Part shown: piece after piece, positions 35,578-44,362 of the stretch | How the letters are laid out: each line of letters opens with the position of its first letter | Numbering within the stretch: the first letter of the stretch is position 1 | DNA from: Glaciecola sp049650345 | Lineage (GTDB): Bacteria; Pseudomonadota; Gammaproteobacteria; Enterobacterales; Alteromonadaceae | Assembly: GCA_049650345.1 (NCBI GenBank) | Contig: JBARZY010000044.1 | Coordinates: forward strand, 62,001-126,000 | Reading direction: 5' to 3' | Length of the DNA stretch: 64,000 nucleotides | Translations under genes and position numbers: made by a program | Notes under the pieces: model-generated | Database searches by the model: none | What the model saw: the letters and a program-made list of their open reading frames with translations, nothing else | What the model was told of the DNA's origin: nothing

Positions 35578-36063
35578 ATGGCACAAGTAGCTATCGTAAT
35601 GGGTTCGCAATCAGATTGGCCAACAATGCAAAAAGCAGCATTGATGCTAAAGGAACTGGGTGTGTCATTTAAGGCGCAGGTAGTATCGGCTCATCGTACG
35701 CCTAATTTATTGGTAGACTTTGCTGAGGGCGCTGAAGCGGCCGGTATTAAGGTGATTATTGCAGGCGCCGGTGGTGCCGCACACTTACCTGGCATGATTG
35801 CTGCGCATACTCACTTACCCGTATTTGGTTGTCCGGTGCGTTCTAGCCAACTAAGTGGCCTAGATTCGTTGCTATCCATTGTACAAATGCCAAAGGGCGT
35901 TGCGGTAGGCACATTGGCGATTGGTGAAGCGGGCGCCGCAAATGCAGGTTTGTTAGCTGCTCAGGTTATTGCGCTTACTAATGAAGATGTGCGTAGCAAC
36001 ATTATTGCATTTAGACAAAAGCAAACCGAAACCGTGCTGTCTAACCAAACCTTGGAGCTATAA
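35578..36063 (+). CDS. purE: N5-carboxyaminoimidazole ribonucleotide mutase PurE
   Basis: Moves the carboxyl group of N5-CAIR to C4 to give CAIR in purine synthesis (class I PurE). The length of 161 aa and motifs VAIVMGSQSDWPTM (about 4-17), VVSAHRTPNLLVDFA (about 38-52) and GAGGAAHLPGMIAAHT are diagnostic. The ATG at 35578 has AGGA seven bases upstream; an in-frame upstream ATG at 35491 would add 29 unrelated residues. The TAA overlaps the purK ATG by one base. Confidence 0.97.
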   Translation: MAQVAIVMGSQSDWPTMQKAALMLKELGVSFKAQVVSAHRTPNLLVDFAEGAEAAGIKVIIAGAGGAAHLPGMIAAHTHLPVFGCPVRSSQLSGLDSLLSIVQMPKGVAVGTLAIGEAGAANAGLLAAQVIALTNEDVRSNIIAFRQKQTETVLSNQTLEL

Positions 36064-37205
36064 TGAAAGTACTTGTATTGGGATCTGGTCAACTCGCACA
36101 AATGATGTACTTAGCCGCGGCGCCTTTGGGTGTTGATGTGATGGCCGTAGACGTTTCTAACAACAGTGTGGTTAATCCAGTAAACAAACAAGTGTACGAT
36201 TACGACATAGAAGCCGCCATTGAAGATGCAGCGGCAATTACCGTAGAGTTTGAGCATATTCCTCAGCCATTACTTGATCTGGTTGCGCAAACCGGCAAAT
36301 TGTATCCCAATGCAACAGCCATCCTAGCGGGTGCTGACAGAGTGCGCGAAAAGCGCTTGCTAACCGAACATGATGTCAATAACTGTGAGCATAAAATCGT
36401 ATTGTCTCTAAAAGATTTGGACGGCATTACCGACTTACTAGGCGATAAAATTATTTTTAAAGCAAGTCGAGATGGTTATGACGGCTATGGTCAATGGCGC
36501 TTGCACGACAACAATAGCGTATCGCAGTTAAGCGAAGTATTTGCCAAACTCGATTTAGTCAAAGTACCCTTAGTAGCAGAGCGCATGTCACAATTTGATC
36601 GTGAAATCTCGGTTATTGGTGCGCGCGACCAAAACGGTAATATTGCCTGTTATGAAATAGCCGAAAACCTGCACTATCAAGGCCAATTACATGTTTCATT
36701 AGCACCCGCAAGCAATTTGAATGACAAGGTAAAAACTCAAGCTGAAGCGCTTTTTACTAAAATAGCCGAAGGACTAGATTACATTGGCGTATTGGCCGTT
36801 GAGCTATTCCAAGTAGGTGATCAACTACTGGTCAATGAAATTGCGCCTCGCGTGCATAACTCAGGCCATTGGACGCAGCAAGGTGCAGATACCTGCCAAT
36901 TTGAACAACACATGCGTGCTGTACTCGGCTTTCCCCTTGGCAGTCCAAAAACAAATTCGGTTACGGCAATGGTCAATATTATCGGTTGCACTAGTTTTAG
37001 TCGCGATTTGATCAGTATTGAAGGCTGTCACTTGCATTGGTATGGCAAAACCTTGCGTGAAAAACGCAAAATGGGACACATTAATGTGGTGGCCAATAGC
37101 TATCAAGCACTAGGCCACAAGCTTTCTGAGTTACTGCAATATTTGCCAGCAGAGTCGTTTCCGTTATTAGCTGACGAAGCAAAAAGGTTGCAGCAGTTAC
37201 CGTAA
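36063..37205 (+). CDS. purK: N5-carboxyaminoimidazole ribonucleotide synthase PurK
   Basis: ATP-dependent carboxylation of AIR to N5-CAIR, the step before PurE. The 380 residues show the ATP-grasp layout: VLVLGSGQLAQMMYLAAAPLG at the start, ITVEFEHIP, FKASRDGYDGYGQW (about 134-147), the AERMSQFDREISVIGAR segment, and NEIAPRVHNSGHWT (about 260-273). Slightly longer than E. coli PurK (355). Translationally coupled to purE. A terminator follows. Confidence 0.97.
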   Translation: MKVLVLGSGQLAQMMYLAAAPLGVDVMAVDVSNNSVVNPVNKQVYDYDIEAAIEDAAAITVEFEHIPQPLLDLVAQTGKLYPNATAILAGADRVREKRLLTEHDVNNCEHKIVLSLKDLDGITDLLGDKIIFKASRDGYDGYGQWRLHDNNSVSQLSEVFAKLDLVKVPLVAERMSQFDREISVIGARDQNGNIACYEIAENLHYQGQLHVSLAPASNLNDKVKTQAEALFTKIAEGLDYIGVLAVELFQVGDQLLVNEIAPRVHNSGHWTQQGADTCQFEQHMRAVLGFPLGSPKTNSVTAMVNIIGCTSFSRDLISIEGCHLHWYGKTLREKRKMGHINVVANSYQALGHKLSELLQYLPAESFPLLADEAKRLQQLP

Positions 37206-37263
37206 ACATAATGAATTAAATGTGGTGCAGTGGCATCACCATTAATAAATTAGAAGCTAGATC

Positions 37264-37296
37264 AAAAGGTGCACGCGTATAGCTTGCGCCTTTTTT
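37264..37296 (+). terminator. Rho-independent terminator after purK
   Basis: AAAAGGTGCA pairs with TGCGCCTTTT (one G-T pair) around an 11-base loop, then six T. It lies 59 nt after the purK stop and before the copper-chaperone gene. Confidence 0.85.
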
Positions 37297-37349
37297 GTTT
37301 TCGCCCTATTGTAGTTGCATCACTCTATTTTTTAACAATGAGACTGTTT

Positions 37350-37832
37350 ATGAAAACGCATTTTATCCGTTCATTAGTTGTGAGTTGTGTATTAAGTGTG
37401 GCGGTGTTACTGCCAATAAAGTCAGCATTAGCGCTTCATCCCCATGACAACATGGCAGCGCACGCCGAAGTACAAGATCCATGGGCCCGAGCAACATTCG
37501 CCTTAGCCAAGACAGGCGCTGCATATATGACACTCAACAACGTTGATAACCAAACCATTGTACTGAGCAAAGCCAGTGTGAGTGAAACGCTTGCTAGTAT
37601 GACTCAGTTGCATACCACCAGCATGCAAGATGGCATGATGCGCATGCAAGAGTTGGTGGGTGGCATAGAAATTGCGCCACAATCAGGGCTTGAATTTACA
37701 CCTGGCGGCAAGCATATAATGATTATGGGCTTAACGGGGCCATTAAATGCGGGTGAGTCAATTGATATTACGTTGACGTTTTCTGACGACTCGATAAAAA
37801 CCGTTACTTTCCCAATAAAAGACGCACGATAA
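37350..37832 (+). CDS. Periplasmic copper chaperone PCu(A)C
   Basis: The 160 residues form a signal peptide (about 1-28, ending ALA) and a cupredoxin-like PCu(A)C domain that binds Cu(I) for cytochrome oxidase assembly or copper handling. The spaced ligands are present: MTQLHTTSM...MMRMQELV and, later, GGKHIMIMGL, together the H(M)X10MX21HXM pattern. I prefer the ATG at 37350 because a purine-rich GAG lies seven bases upstream; an ATG at 37338 has none. Downstream, Dps follows after 31 nt and may be cotranscribed. No copper P-type ATPase or oxidase gene is adjacent. Confidence 0.9.
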   Translation: MKTHFIRSLVVSCVLSVAVLLPIKSALALHPHDNMAAHAEVQDPWARATFALAKTGAAYMTLNNVDNQTIVLSKASVSETLASMTQLHTTSMQDGMMRMQELVGGIEIAPQSGLEFTPGGKHIMIMGLTGPLNAGESIDITLTFSDDSIKTVTFPIKDAR

Positions 37833-37863
37833 CTTACCATTATTTTACCATTAGGAGATTACT

Positions 37864-38331
37864 ATGAGCAAAATAGACATAGGCATTAATGAAAGCAACC
37901 GTGTTGCCGTAGCCGAAGGCTTAAAAAAACTACTCGCCGATTCGTATACATTATATTTGCAAACCCATAACTTTCATTGGAATGTAACAGGGCCGCAGTT
38001 TAGAGAGCTGCATTTAATGTTTGAAGAACATTACACTGAGTTAGCAATAGCCGTTGATGACATCGCTGAGCGTATCCGAACCCTAGGCGTAGCTGCGCCG
38101 GGTACGTATCGATCTTTTGCCGAACTTAGCAGTATTAAAGAAGTAGATGGCGTGCCCGGTGCACAAGAAATGGTCAAGCTGTTGATGCAAGGCCATGAGG
38201 CGGTAGTGAAAACATGCCGAAGTGCATTAAAATTGGCGCAAGAAGCCGATGACGAATCTACCGCAGCGCTCGTAGGTGACCGCATGCGTGTACATGAAAA
38301 AACCGCATGGATGTTGCGCGCAACACAATAA
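37864..38331 (+). CDS. dps: Dps-family ferritin-like DNA-protection protein
   Basis: A dodecameric mini-ferritin that oxidises Fe2+ with peroxide and protects DNA. The 155 residues carry the ferroxidase set at the dimer interface: HNFHWNVTGPQFRELHLMFEEHY (about 36-58) and DDIAERIRTLG (about 66-76). The N-terminus is short and not strongly basic, so direct DNA binding is uncertain. TAGGAG precedes the ATG. It lies 17 nt before the PQQ-type dehydrogenase gene, so the PCu(A)C-Dps-dehydrogenase set may be one transcript. Confidence 0.95.
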   Translation: MSKIDIGINESNRVAVAEGLKKLLADSYTLYLQTHNFHWNVTGPQFRELHLMFEEHYTELAIAVDDIAERIRTLGVAAPGTYRSFAELSSIKEVDGVPGAQEMVKLLMQGHEAVVKTCRSALKLAQEADDESTAALVGDRMRVHEKTAWMLRATQ

Positions 38332-38348
38332 ATTAGACAGGAGATGGC

Positions 38349-39488
38349 ATGAATAGTAAGGCCTTAACGGTAAGTGTTCTAGTAAGCGCGTTTGCGTTTA
38401 GTGCAATGAATAATAGTGTAAACAGCGCCGTTAAACACCATGCGGAGCAATCTAGTACCCATGTGGTGGTGGAAGAGTTTGCTACCGATTTAGATAATCC
38501 ATGGGGACTAGTATTTTTACCAAACGGCGAGTTATTAGTAACTCAGCGCTCGGGTGACTTACTTAAGTTATCGGCAAATGGCGACGTGATAGGTCCGGTT
38601 AGCGGGTTACCCAAGGCTGTAGTAAAAGGCCAAGGTGGCATGTTGGGCATCACTATTCATCCTGATTTTGCAAGCAACCAAATGGTGTACGTATGCTTAA
38701 ACGTTGCAGGCGAGGGCGGTGCAGGTAGCGAGGTACATGCAGGTAAGTTAGTCGGTAATACTCTACAAAATGTAAAACCGGTGTTTGTTGCGCAACCTAA
38801 AGCAGATACGGGCTATCATTTTGGTTGTAGAGTCACCTTTGATAACCAACAACATTTGTTTATTTCTTTAGGCGATCGCGGCATTGGTAAAGACCTCGCG
38901 CAAGACATTAACCTGCATTACGGTAAAGTGATCAGGGTGAATGCCGATGGCAGCGTGCCAAGTGACAACCCATTTGTGGGGAAAGATGGTGCCGATGACG
39001 TATTCAGTTATGGCCATCGAAATGTTCAGGGCATGACAAGACACCCTGAAACGGGTGATATTTGGACGCATGAGCACGGCCCTAAAGGCGGGGATGAAAT
39101 TAACATACTGGCGGCCGGAAACAATTATGGATGGCCCAAAATTACTTATGGTGTCAATTACAACGGCAGTATTATTACCGACAAAACCGCAATGGAAGGT
39201 ATGCAGCAACCCCTCACCTATTGGGACCCTTCAATCGCGCCAAGTGGTATGACTTTTTATACCGGTGATATGTTTAAAGAGTGGAAAGGCCATGTGCTTA
39301 TCGGCTCGCTAAAATTCAGGCATTTACGCCGCGTGGAGTTAGATAGTAATAACAAGGTGGTTGCCCAGCATGAAATGTTAGCTGATCGCAATGAACGTAT
39401 TCGCGACGTGGTGCAAGCCCCTGACGACAGTATTTTTGTAGTGGTAGACGGAGTTGATGGAAAAATTTTACGTCTAAGCACGCAATAG
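38349..39488 (+). CDS. PQQ-dependent soluble aldose-sugar dehydrogenase-like protein (YliI/Asd type)
   Basis: The 379 residues contain a signal peptide (about 1-27) and a six-bladed propeller of the glucose/sorbosone dehydrogenase family. Typical segments are ATDLDNPWGLVFLPNGELLVTQRSG (about 45-69), GGMLGITIHPDFASN, FGCRVTFDNQQHLFISLGDRG (about 159-179), SYGHRNVQGM, and WTHEHGPKGGDEINIL with the conserved GDE/His residues. Such proteins oxidise aldoses in the periplasm using PQQ; no PQQ synthesis genes are in view. AGGAGAT precedes the ATG. A bidirectional terminator follows. Confidence 0.92.
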   Translation: MNSKALTVSVLVSAFAFSAMNNSVNSAVKHHAEQSSTHVVVEEFATDLDNPWGLVFLPNGELLVTQRSGDLLKLSANGDVIGPVSGLPKAVVKGQGGMLGITIHPDFASNQMVYVCLNVAGEGGAGSEVHAGKLVGNTLQNVKPVFVAQPKADTGYHFGCRVTFDNQQHLFISLGDRGIGKDLAQDINLHYGKVIRVNADGSVPSDNPFVGKDGADDVFSYGHRNVQGMTRHPETGDIWTHEHGPKGGDEINILAAGNNYGWPKITYGVNYNGSIITDKTAMEGMQQPLTYWDPSIAPSGMTFYTGDMFKEWKGHVLIGSLKFRHLRRVELDSNNKVVAQHEMLADRNERIRDVVQAPDDSIFVVVDGVDGKILRLSTQ

Positions 39489-39509
39489 TATTCGCATCGC
39501 ATGTACGTT

Positions 39510-39537
39510 AAGCCTGCTTACTAAAGCAGGCTTTTTT
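39510..39537. terminator. Bidirectional rho-independent terminator
   Basis: Perfect AAGCCTGCTT / AAGCAGGCTT stem, ACTA loop, T tract to 39537; it lies between convergent genes and abuts the stop of the DUF962 gene. Confidence 0.9.
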
Positions 39538-39871
39538 ATTTGATGCTAGAGGACTCGGTATTGTTAATGCTTATGTTGCCCAGCAAGATATCTTTAAACA
39601 TCACCCAGTCGCCCATTAAGCTATAAAACGGATATGAAAACGTAGCGGGCCTGTTGTGTTCGTAAAAGAAGTGACCCATCCAGGCAAAGCCATAACCAAT
39701 AAGAGGCACTAACCATAAAAACACTAAGGCGCCGCTGAAAACAACATAGCCAATAACCGCTAATACCAACCACGAACCAATAAAATGCAACAAGCGGCAA
39801 GTAGGGTTTTGATGTTCACTTAAGTAATATGGATAAAACGCTGCAAAACTTGTGAATTTCTGCTCTAACAT
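39536..39871 (-). CDS. DUF962/Mpo1-like small membrane protein
   Basis: The 111-residue protein matches the DUF962/Mpo1 family: FTSFAAFYPYYLSEHQNPTCRLLHFIG (about 7-33), then hydrophobic segments (about 34-68), GHFFYEHNRPATFSYPFYSLMGDWVMF (about 72-98). The conserved His residues (SEHxNPxxRLLHFIG, GHFxxExNRPATF) are those of yeast Mpo1, a dioxygenase acting on 2-hydroxy fatty acids; bacterial function is unproven. The ATG at 39871 has AGGG about seven bases upstream; an upstream in-frame TTG (39886) is less likely. Confidence 0.9.
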   Translation of the reverse strand: MLEQKFTSFAAFYPYYLSEHQNPTCRLLHFIGSWLVLAVIGYVVFSGALVFLWLVPLIGYGFAWMGHFFYEHNRPATFSYPFYSLMGDWVMFKDILLGNISINNTESSSIK

Positions 39872-40000
39872 ATACTGCCCTAACAAAGATAATATTTTTA
39901 CAATATGTTAACACATTTAATAAAACCTCTGGTAGCTATTGCAAATCAATTTGTTATCACCATACTTTATGCATGACTTTGTGCACTAACTGAATATCAT

Positions 40001-40849
40001 ATGAATCAAAATATTATCTCGCTTAACCTTGAAAATTTTCGTCCAGTAATGGTTGATGAATCAGCCAAAAAACTGGTAGTTGTATATTTTTGGGCGCCTT
40101 GGGACGAAGCATCAGTGGCCCAACTTGACGTTATCCAAACGTTTGCAGGTCAGTACCCTGATGCATTATTACTTGCCACAGTAAACTGCGATGAACAGCA
40201 AGAAATTGTTGGTCAGTTTGGCGTACGCGGCTTACCCACCACCATGTTGGTTAAAGATGGGCAACCGGTGGACGGGTTTACCGGCGCACAAGACAGCGCG
40301 CAATTGGAACAAACCTTTGCTAACTATTTACCCAAGCCAGAACAATTGTTGTTTGAACAAGCACAAGCGTGTATTGCCAGCAACGATTATCAACAAGCTT
40401 TTGGCTTACTTAAGCAAGCTTACGACATCAGTCAAGATCAAGCACACATTACCCTAGCCTTCGCCGATGCCAGTATAGAAACGGGTAATCTTGAGCAAGC
40501 GAAAACCCTCATAGGCACAATAGGATTGGCTGACCAACACGCTGACTATCACGCCGTGTTAGGTAAAATAGAGCTTGCAGAAAAAGCGTCTGAGTCGCCT
40601 GAATTACTCGAGTTACAAAACAAGTACAATGCAGATCCAAGCAATCTTGATATTGCTATTGAACTAGCCATTGCCTTGCAACAAGCACATAAGGCTGATG
40701 AAGCGTTAGCTTTAATGTTTACGGTGGTAAAAACTGACATTAACTATGGTGATGCTAAAAAGAGCATGCTGGATATGATAAATGCTTTACCTGACGGTGA
40801 TGCGCTTAAGTCACAGTATCGTCGTAAAATATATAGTTTGTTGTATTAG
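40001..40849 (+). CDS. cnoX: Thioredoxin-fold co-chaperone CnoX (YbbN)
   Basis: The 282 residues join an N-terminal thioredoxin fold (about 1-110) to a C-terminal TPR-type helical region (about 118-282), the CnoX/YbbN layout; E. coli CnoX (284 aa) works with GroEL and protects proteins during chlorine stress. The active-site position reads FWAPWDEAS (residues 30-38), so both cysteines of WCGPC are replaced (Asp35, Ser38) and redox catalysis is lost. A cysteine at residue 63 (TVNCDEQ) is kept. It stands alone, 169 nt before purA. Confidence 0.92.
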   Translation: MNQNIISLNLENFRPVMVDESAKKLVVVYFWAPWDEASVAQLDVIQTFAGQYPDALLLATVNCDEQQEIVGQFGVRGLPTTMLVKDGQPVDGFTGAQDSAQLEQTFANYLPKPEQLLFEQAQACIASNDYQQAFGLLKQAYDISQDQAHITLAFADASIETGNLEQAKTLIGTIGLADQHADYHAVLGKIELAEKASESPELLELQNKYNADPSNLDIAIELAIALQQAHKADEALALMFTVVKTDINYGDAKKSMLDMINALPDGDALKSQYRRKIYSLLY

Positions 40850-40930
40850 TTTCAGTATTTTGGCGGCTAAAGTTTCGGACTAGCCGCTGGTATTTACCCT
40901 GCAAATTATTGTTATTGCTAAGCAAAGCAT

Positions 40931-40980
40931 AAAAACCCGACAATTGGTCGATTTTGTGGTCAACAAGCGGGTTTTTTTTT
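40931..40980 (+). terminator. Rho-independent terminator after cnoX
   Basis: AAAAACCCG pairs with CGGGTTTTT across a 28-base interior that can fold further, followed by nine T. It ends 38 nt before the purA ATG. Confidence 0.8.
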
Positions 40981-41018
40981 GCTAAAATCGCGGCCTAATT
41001 TATTTACAGTTTTTATTC

Positions 41019-42317
41019 ATGGCTAAAAATGTTGTAGTACTCGGCACTCAATGGGGTGACGAAGGAAAAGGAAAAGTGGTTGACTTGCTTACAGAGCGAG
41101 TTTCTTATGTAGTTCGATATCAAGGCGGCCACAATGCAGGGCACACTTTGGTAATTGATGGCGAAAAAACCGTGTTGCACTTAATCCCATCGGGCATTTT
41201 ACGTAACAACGTAACTTGCGTAATTGGTAACGGTGTGGTGTTAAGCCCAGAAGCCTTACTGACTGAAATGAAAATGTTGGAAGACAAAGGCGTCCCTGTT
41301 ACTCAACGCTTGAAAATCAGCGAAGCCTGCCCGCTTATTCTACCTTTTCATATAGCACTTGATGTAGCGCGTGAAACTGCACGTGGAAACAAAGCAATTG
41401 GTACTACAGGCCGCGGTATTGGTCCTGCTTATGAAGATAAAGTTTCTCGTCGTGGTTTGCGTGTGGGCGATTTATTTAACCCCGAGCTATTCGCGCTTAA
41501 GCTAAAAGAAGTGATGGAATATCATAACTTCATGTTAACCGAATACTACAAAGCCGACGCTCTTGATTTTGACACCGTGCTTGCCGACGCGTTAGACGTA
41601 GCCGATTTATTAAAATCGATGGTTGTCGACGTGACCGACTTGTTAGAGCAAGCTCGTGTAGCTGGCGACCCTATTATGTTTGAAGGCGCGCAAGGCACAT
41701 TACTTGACATTGATCACGGTACATACCCGTATGTAACCTCGTCTAATACCACCGTTGGTGGTGTTGCTACCGGTGCAGGTTTTGGCCCACTTAATATTGA
41801 CTATGTATTAGGTATTGTAAAAGCTTACACCACTCGAGTAGGATCAGGTCCTTTCCCAACCGAACTAGATTGTGAAGTTGGACAACACCTTGGCGTAAAA
41901 GGCCATGAGTTTGGGGCAACCACTGGGCGCAAGCGTAGAACAGGCTGGTTCGATGCAGTCGCCATGAAACGCGCCGTTCAGCTAAATTCGATTACTGGTT
42001 TTTGTTTGACCAAGCTTGATGTGTTAGACGGTCTAGAGACCTTGCGCATTTGTGTAGGTTACAAAGACGAACAGGGCAATGTGAGTACAATACCACCACT
42101 TGCCGCGGAAGGTTATGAAGCGGTAACGCCTGTATATGAAGACATGCCTGGTTGGTCTGAAAATACGTTTGGTGTGACTACCCTAGAAGGTTTACCAGCA
42201 GCCGCAAAAGCCTATATTAAACGCATTGAGGGCCTAACTGGCGTGCCAGTTGATATTATTTCTACAGGCCCTGATCGCGCTCATACTATGGTACTTCGCG
42301 ACCCATATAGCGTATAA
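41019..42317 (+). CDS. purA: Adenylosuccinate synthetase
   Basis: GTP-dependent conversion of IMP and aspartate to adenylosuccinate. At 432 aa it equals E. coli PurA. The P-loop-like start VVVLGTQWGDEGKGKVVDLL (about 4-23), RYQGGHNAGHTLV (about 32-44), GTTGRGIGPAYEDKVSR (about 125-141), EGAQGTLLDIDHGTYPYVTSS (about 220-240) and the GRKRRTGWFDAVAMK loop (about 300-315) are all present. A strong terminator follows. Upstream, only a short spacer lies after the cnoX terminator, so the promoter is compact or overlaps it. Confidence 0.98.
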   Translation: MAKNVVVLGTQWGDEGKGKVVDLLTERVSYVVRYQGGHNAGHTLVIDGEKTVLHLIPSGILRNNVTCVIGNGVVLSPEALLTEMKMLEDKGVPVTQRLKISEACPLILPFHIALDVARETARGNKAIGTTGRGIGPAYEDKVSRRGLRVGDLFNPELFALKLKEVMEYHNFMLTEYYKADALDFDTVLADALDVADLLKSMVVDVTDLLEQARVAGDPIMFEGAQGTLLDIDHGTYPYVTSSNTTVGGVATGAGFGPLNIDYVLGIVKAYTTRVGSGPFPTELDCEVGQHLGVKGHEFGATTGRKRRTGWFDAVAMKRAVQLNSITGFCLTKLDVLDGLETLRICVGYKDEQGNVSTIPPLAAEGYEAVTPVYEDMPGWSENTFGVTTLEGLPAAAKAYIKRIEGLTGVPVDIISTGPDRAHTMVLRDPYSV

Positions 42318-42344
42318 GCCTACTCGCAAATTTTGTGCATATTG

Positions 42345-42376
42345 GCGCTAGCATCTTATGATGCTAGCGCTTTTTT
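42345..42376 (+). terminator. Rho-independent terminator after purA
   Basis: Perfect 11-bp stem GCGCTAGCATC / GATGCTAGCGC with a TTAT loop and six T. Confidence 0.95.
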
Positions 42377-42459
42377 ATGACTTGTTTCTTCTTGTACCAT
42401 AGTCGCCAATTACGCATAATTCTGCTAACCTGATGGTATTGAAATGTGGAGAAATTAAC

Positions 42460-43899
42460 ATGACGCAAACGGTAGCCCCGGTAATTAAACTACAAGATAC
42501 CACTGTCAATATTGATGAAGCTGAATTTGCCAATATTACTGCGCTAAAAACTAAGCTCGATGATTACTTCGCTTCTGGCGCCACGCAATCTATTAGCTGG
42601 CGTAAGCGTCAGCTCAACGCATTTTTAAAACTCCTACAGCAAGAGGAAAAAGCGATTTGCGAAGCGCTGCATCAAGATTTACATAAATCAACTGAAGAAG
42701 CTTACATTACCGAAGTTGGTTACCTTATTAAAGATGTCCGTTTTTTACTTAAACACCTTGAAAAATGGGCTAAGCCTATTTCAAAAAGTACGCCTTTGCT
42801 TGCTATGCCAGCAAAAAGCTATTTAAAACCCGAGCCGTTGGGCACGTGCTTGGTAATAGGGGCATGGAACTATCCGTTTCAACTATCACTAAGCCCGATG
42901 TTGGCAGCCATTAGCGCAGGTAACTGCGTTATTGTGAAACCCTCTGAGTTAGCGCCAGCAACATCTACTTTAATTGCACGGCTGTTACCAAAATATCTAG
43001 ATATGAACGCCATTGCGGTAGTTGAGGGCGGTAAAGAGCCCACTACGGCACTATTGAGTCTACCTTTTGATAAATGTTTTTACACCGGTGGTGAGCAGGT
43101 AGGTAAAATAGTGATGTCGGCAGCCGCCAAACACCTTACGCCAGTGACCTTAGAACTGGGCGGTAAAAGCCCTTGTATTATTGATAAAAACATTGATTTA
43201 GAGGTGGCACTGAGTCGTATGGTGTGGGGAAAACTTATGAATGCGGGGCAAACCTGCATCGCCCCCGACTACTTACTCGTGCATCATAGTAATCTTGATA
43301 ATGTGGTAGAAGCCCTTAAAAAGGTAATCGTAAAGCAATACAAAAAGGATCCACAACAAAATCGTTTTTATGGCCGCATTATCAACCAACGTCATTGCGC
43401 GCGCTTGGCCAGTTATTTAGAAGACCAAAATGTGGTGTTTGGTGGCAAAGTAGATATAGAAAACAAATATATCTCGCCTACCATAGTGGTTAATCCCGAC
43501 GTAAATAGCCCGCTGATGCAAGAAGAAATATTTGGTCCAATTATTCCAATTGTTAGCTTTAGCGGTCGCAGTGATATGTTTACTTTTATTAATAAGCGGG
43601 CGAAGCCTCTCGCGGCTTATGTATTTACCAATGATAAAGAGTTTGAACAAAAATGTGTAGAGCGCATTAGCGCGGGCTCAATGTGTATTAATGACACCGC
43701 TATGTTTATGCTCAATCCTGAGCTTCCATTTGGCGGCGTTGGGGTAAGTGGTATGGGTCGTTATCATGGCAAATACGGTTTTGATACTTTTTCTCATCAA
43801 AAGTCGGTACTGCGCCGCAGTTTTAGTTTAGAAAACAGCCTTCGTTACATGCCACTGAATACAATTAAGATGTGGTGCTTAAAACGGTTTATCAAATGA
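42460..43899 (+). CDS. Aldehyde dehydrogenase, ALDH3-like (coniferyl/fatty aldehyde type)
   Basis: NAD(P)+-dependent oxidation of an aldehyde to the acid. The 479 residues match class 3 ALDHs: LGTCLVIGAWNYPFQLSLSPM (about 125-145), the nucleotide-site CFYTGGEQVGKIVM, catalytic Glu in VTLELGGKSPCII (about 228-240), catalytic Cys in NAGQTCIAPDY (about 260-270), and EEIFGPIIPIV. The ATG at 42460 has GGAG eight bases upstream, whereas the open frame begins 27 bases earlier at 42433. Its TGA overlaps the ATG of the VOC gene (ATGA), so the two are coupled. Substrate likely a medium- or long-chain or aromatic aldehyde. Confidence 0.92.
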   Translation: MTQTVAPVIKLQDTTVNIDEAEFANITALKTKLDDYFASGATQSISWRKRQLNAFLKLLQQEEKAICEALHQDLHKSTEEAYITEVGYLIKDVRFLLKHLEKWAKPISKSTPLLAMPAKSYLKPEPLGTCLVIGAWNYPFQLSLSPMLAAISAGNCVIVKPSELAPATSTLIARLLPKYLDMNAIAVVEGGKEPTTALLSLPFDKCFYTGGEQVGKIVMSAAAKHLTPVTLELGGKSPCIIDKNIDLEVALSRMVWGKLMNAGQTCIAPDYLLVHHSNLDNVVEALKKVIVKQYKKDPQQNRFYGRIINQRHCARLASYLEDQNVVFGGKVDIENKYISPTIVVNPDVNSPLMQEEIFGPIIPIVSFSGRSDMFTFINKRAKPLAAYVFTNDKEFEQKCVERISAGSMCINDTAMFMLNPELPFGGVGVSGMGRYHGKYGFDTFSHQKSVLRRSFSLENSLRYMPLNTIKMWCLKRFIK

Positions 43900-44321
43900 C
43901 TTCAGCAATTATGCCATTTCATCTGGCCATCCCTGTTAATTGCTTAACTCAAGCGCGGCAATTTTATGGCACGGTCTTAGCTTGTGAGCAAGGGCGCAGC
44001 AGTCAACAATGGGTTGATTGGAATTTTTTCGGCCACCAGTTAGTCACGCACCTTGTAGAAACTATGCCACCAAGTGTAAACCCGAATACGGTTGATAACA
44101 AATCGGTGCCGGTGCCACACTTTGGTGTGGTCCTTGCAAAGTCTGATTGGGAAGCCACTGCGCAAAAGCTTCAGCAGCATAATATAGACTTTGTGATTGC
44201 ACCGTATATTCGCTTTAAAGGTAAAGCTGGCGAACAGGGTACATTTTTTATTTATGATCCCGCCGGCAACGCGCTAGAGTTTAAATACTTCAATAATATG
44301 GATTCGTTATTTGCCCAATAG
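43896..44321 (+). CDS. VOC-superfamily (glyoxalase/dioxygenase-like) protein
   Basis: The 141 residues form a vicinal-oxygen-chelate fold: PFHLAIPVNCLTQARQFYGTVLACEQG (about 6-32; metal His near residue 8), PHFGVVLAKSDWEATAQKLQ (about 76-95) and GTFFIYDPAGNALEFKYF (about 116-133; metal Glu). This matches the small single-subunit group annotated as glyoxalase-like or extradiol-dioxygenase-like. The ATG overlaps the ALDH stop by four bases, so it probably works with that enzyme; the substrate is unknown. Confidence 0.88.
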   Translation: MTSAIMPFHLAIPVNCLTQARQFYGTVLACEQGRSSQQWVDWNFFGHQLVTHLVETMPPSVNPNTVDNKSVPVPHFGVVLAKSDWEATAQKLQQHNIDFVIAPYIRFKGKAGEQGTFFIYDPAGNALEFKYFNNMDSLFAQ

Positions 44322-44362
44322 GTCGTTCAGTATCTTAATCACAATTGCAGTAAGCGGTATGC

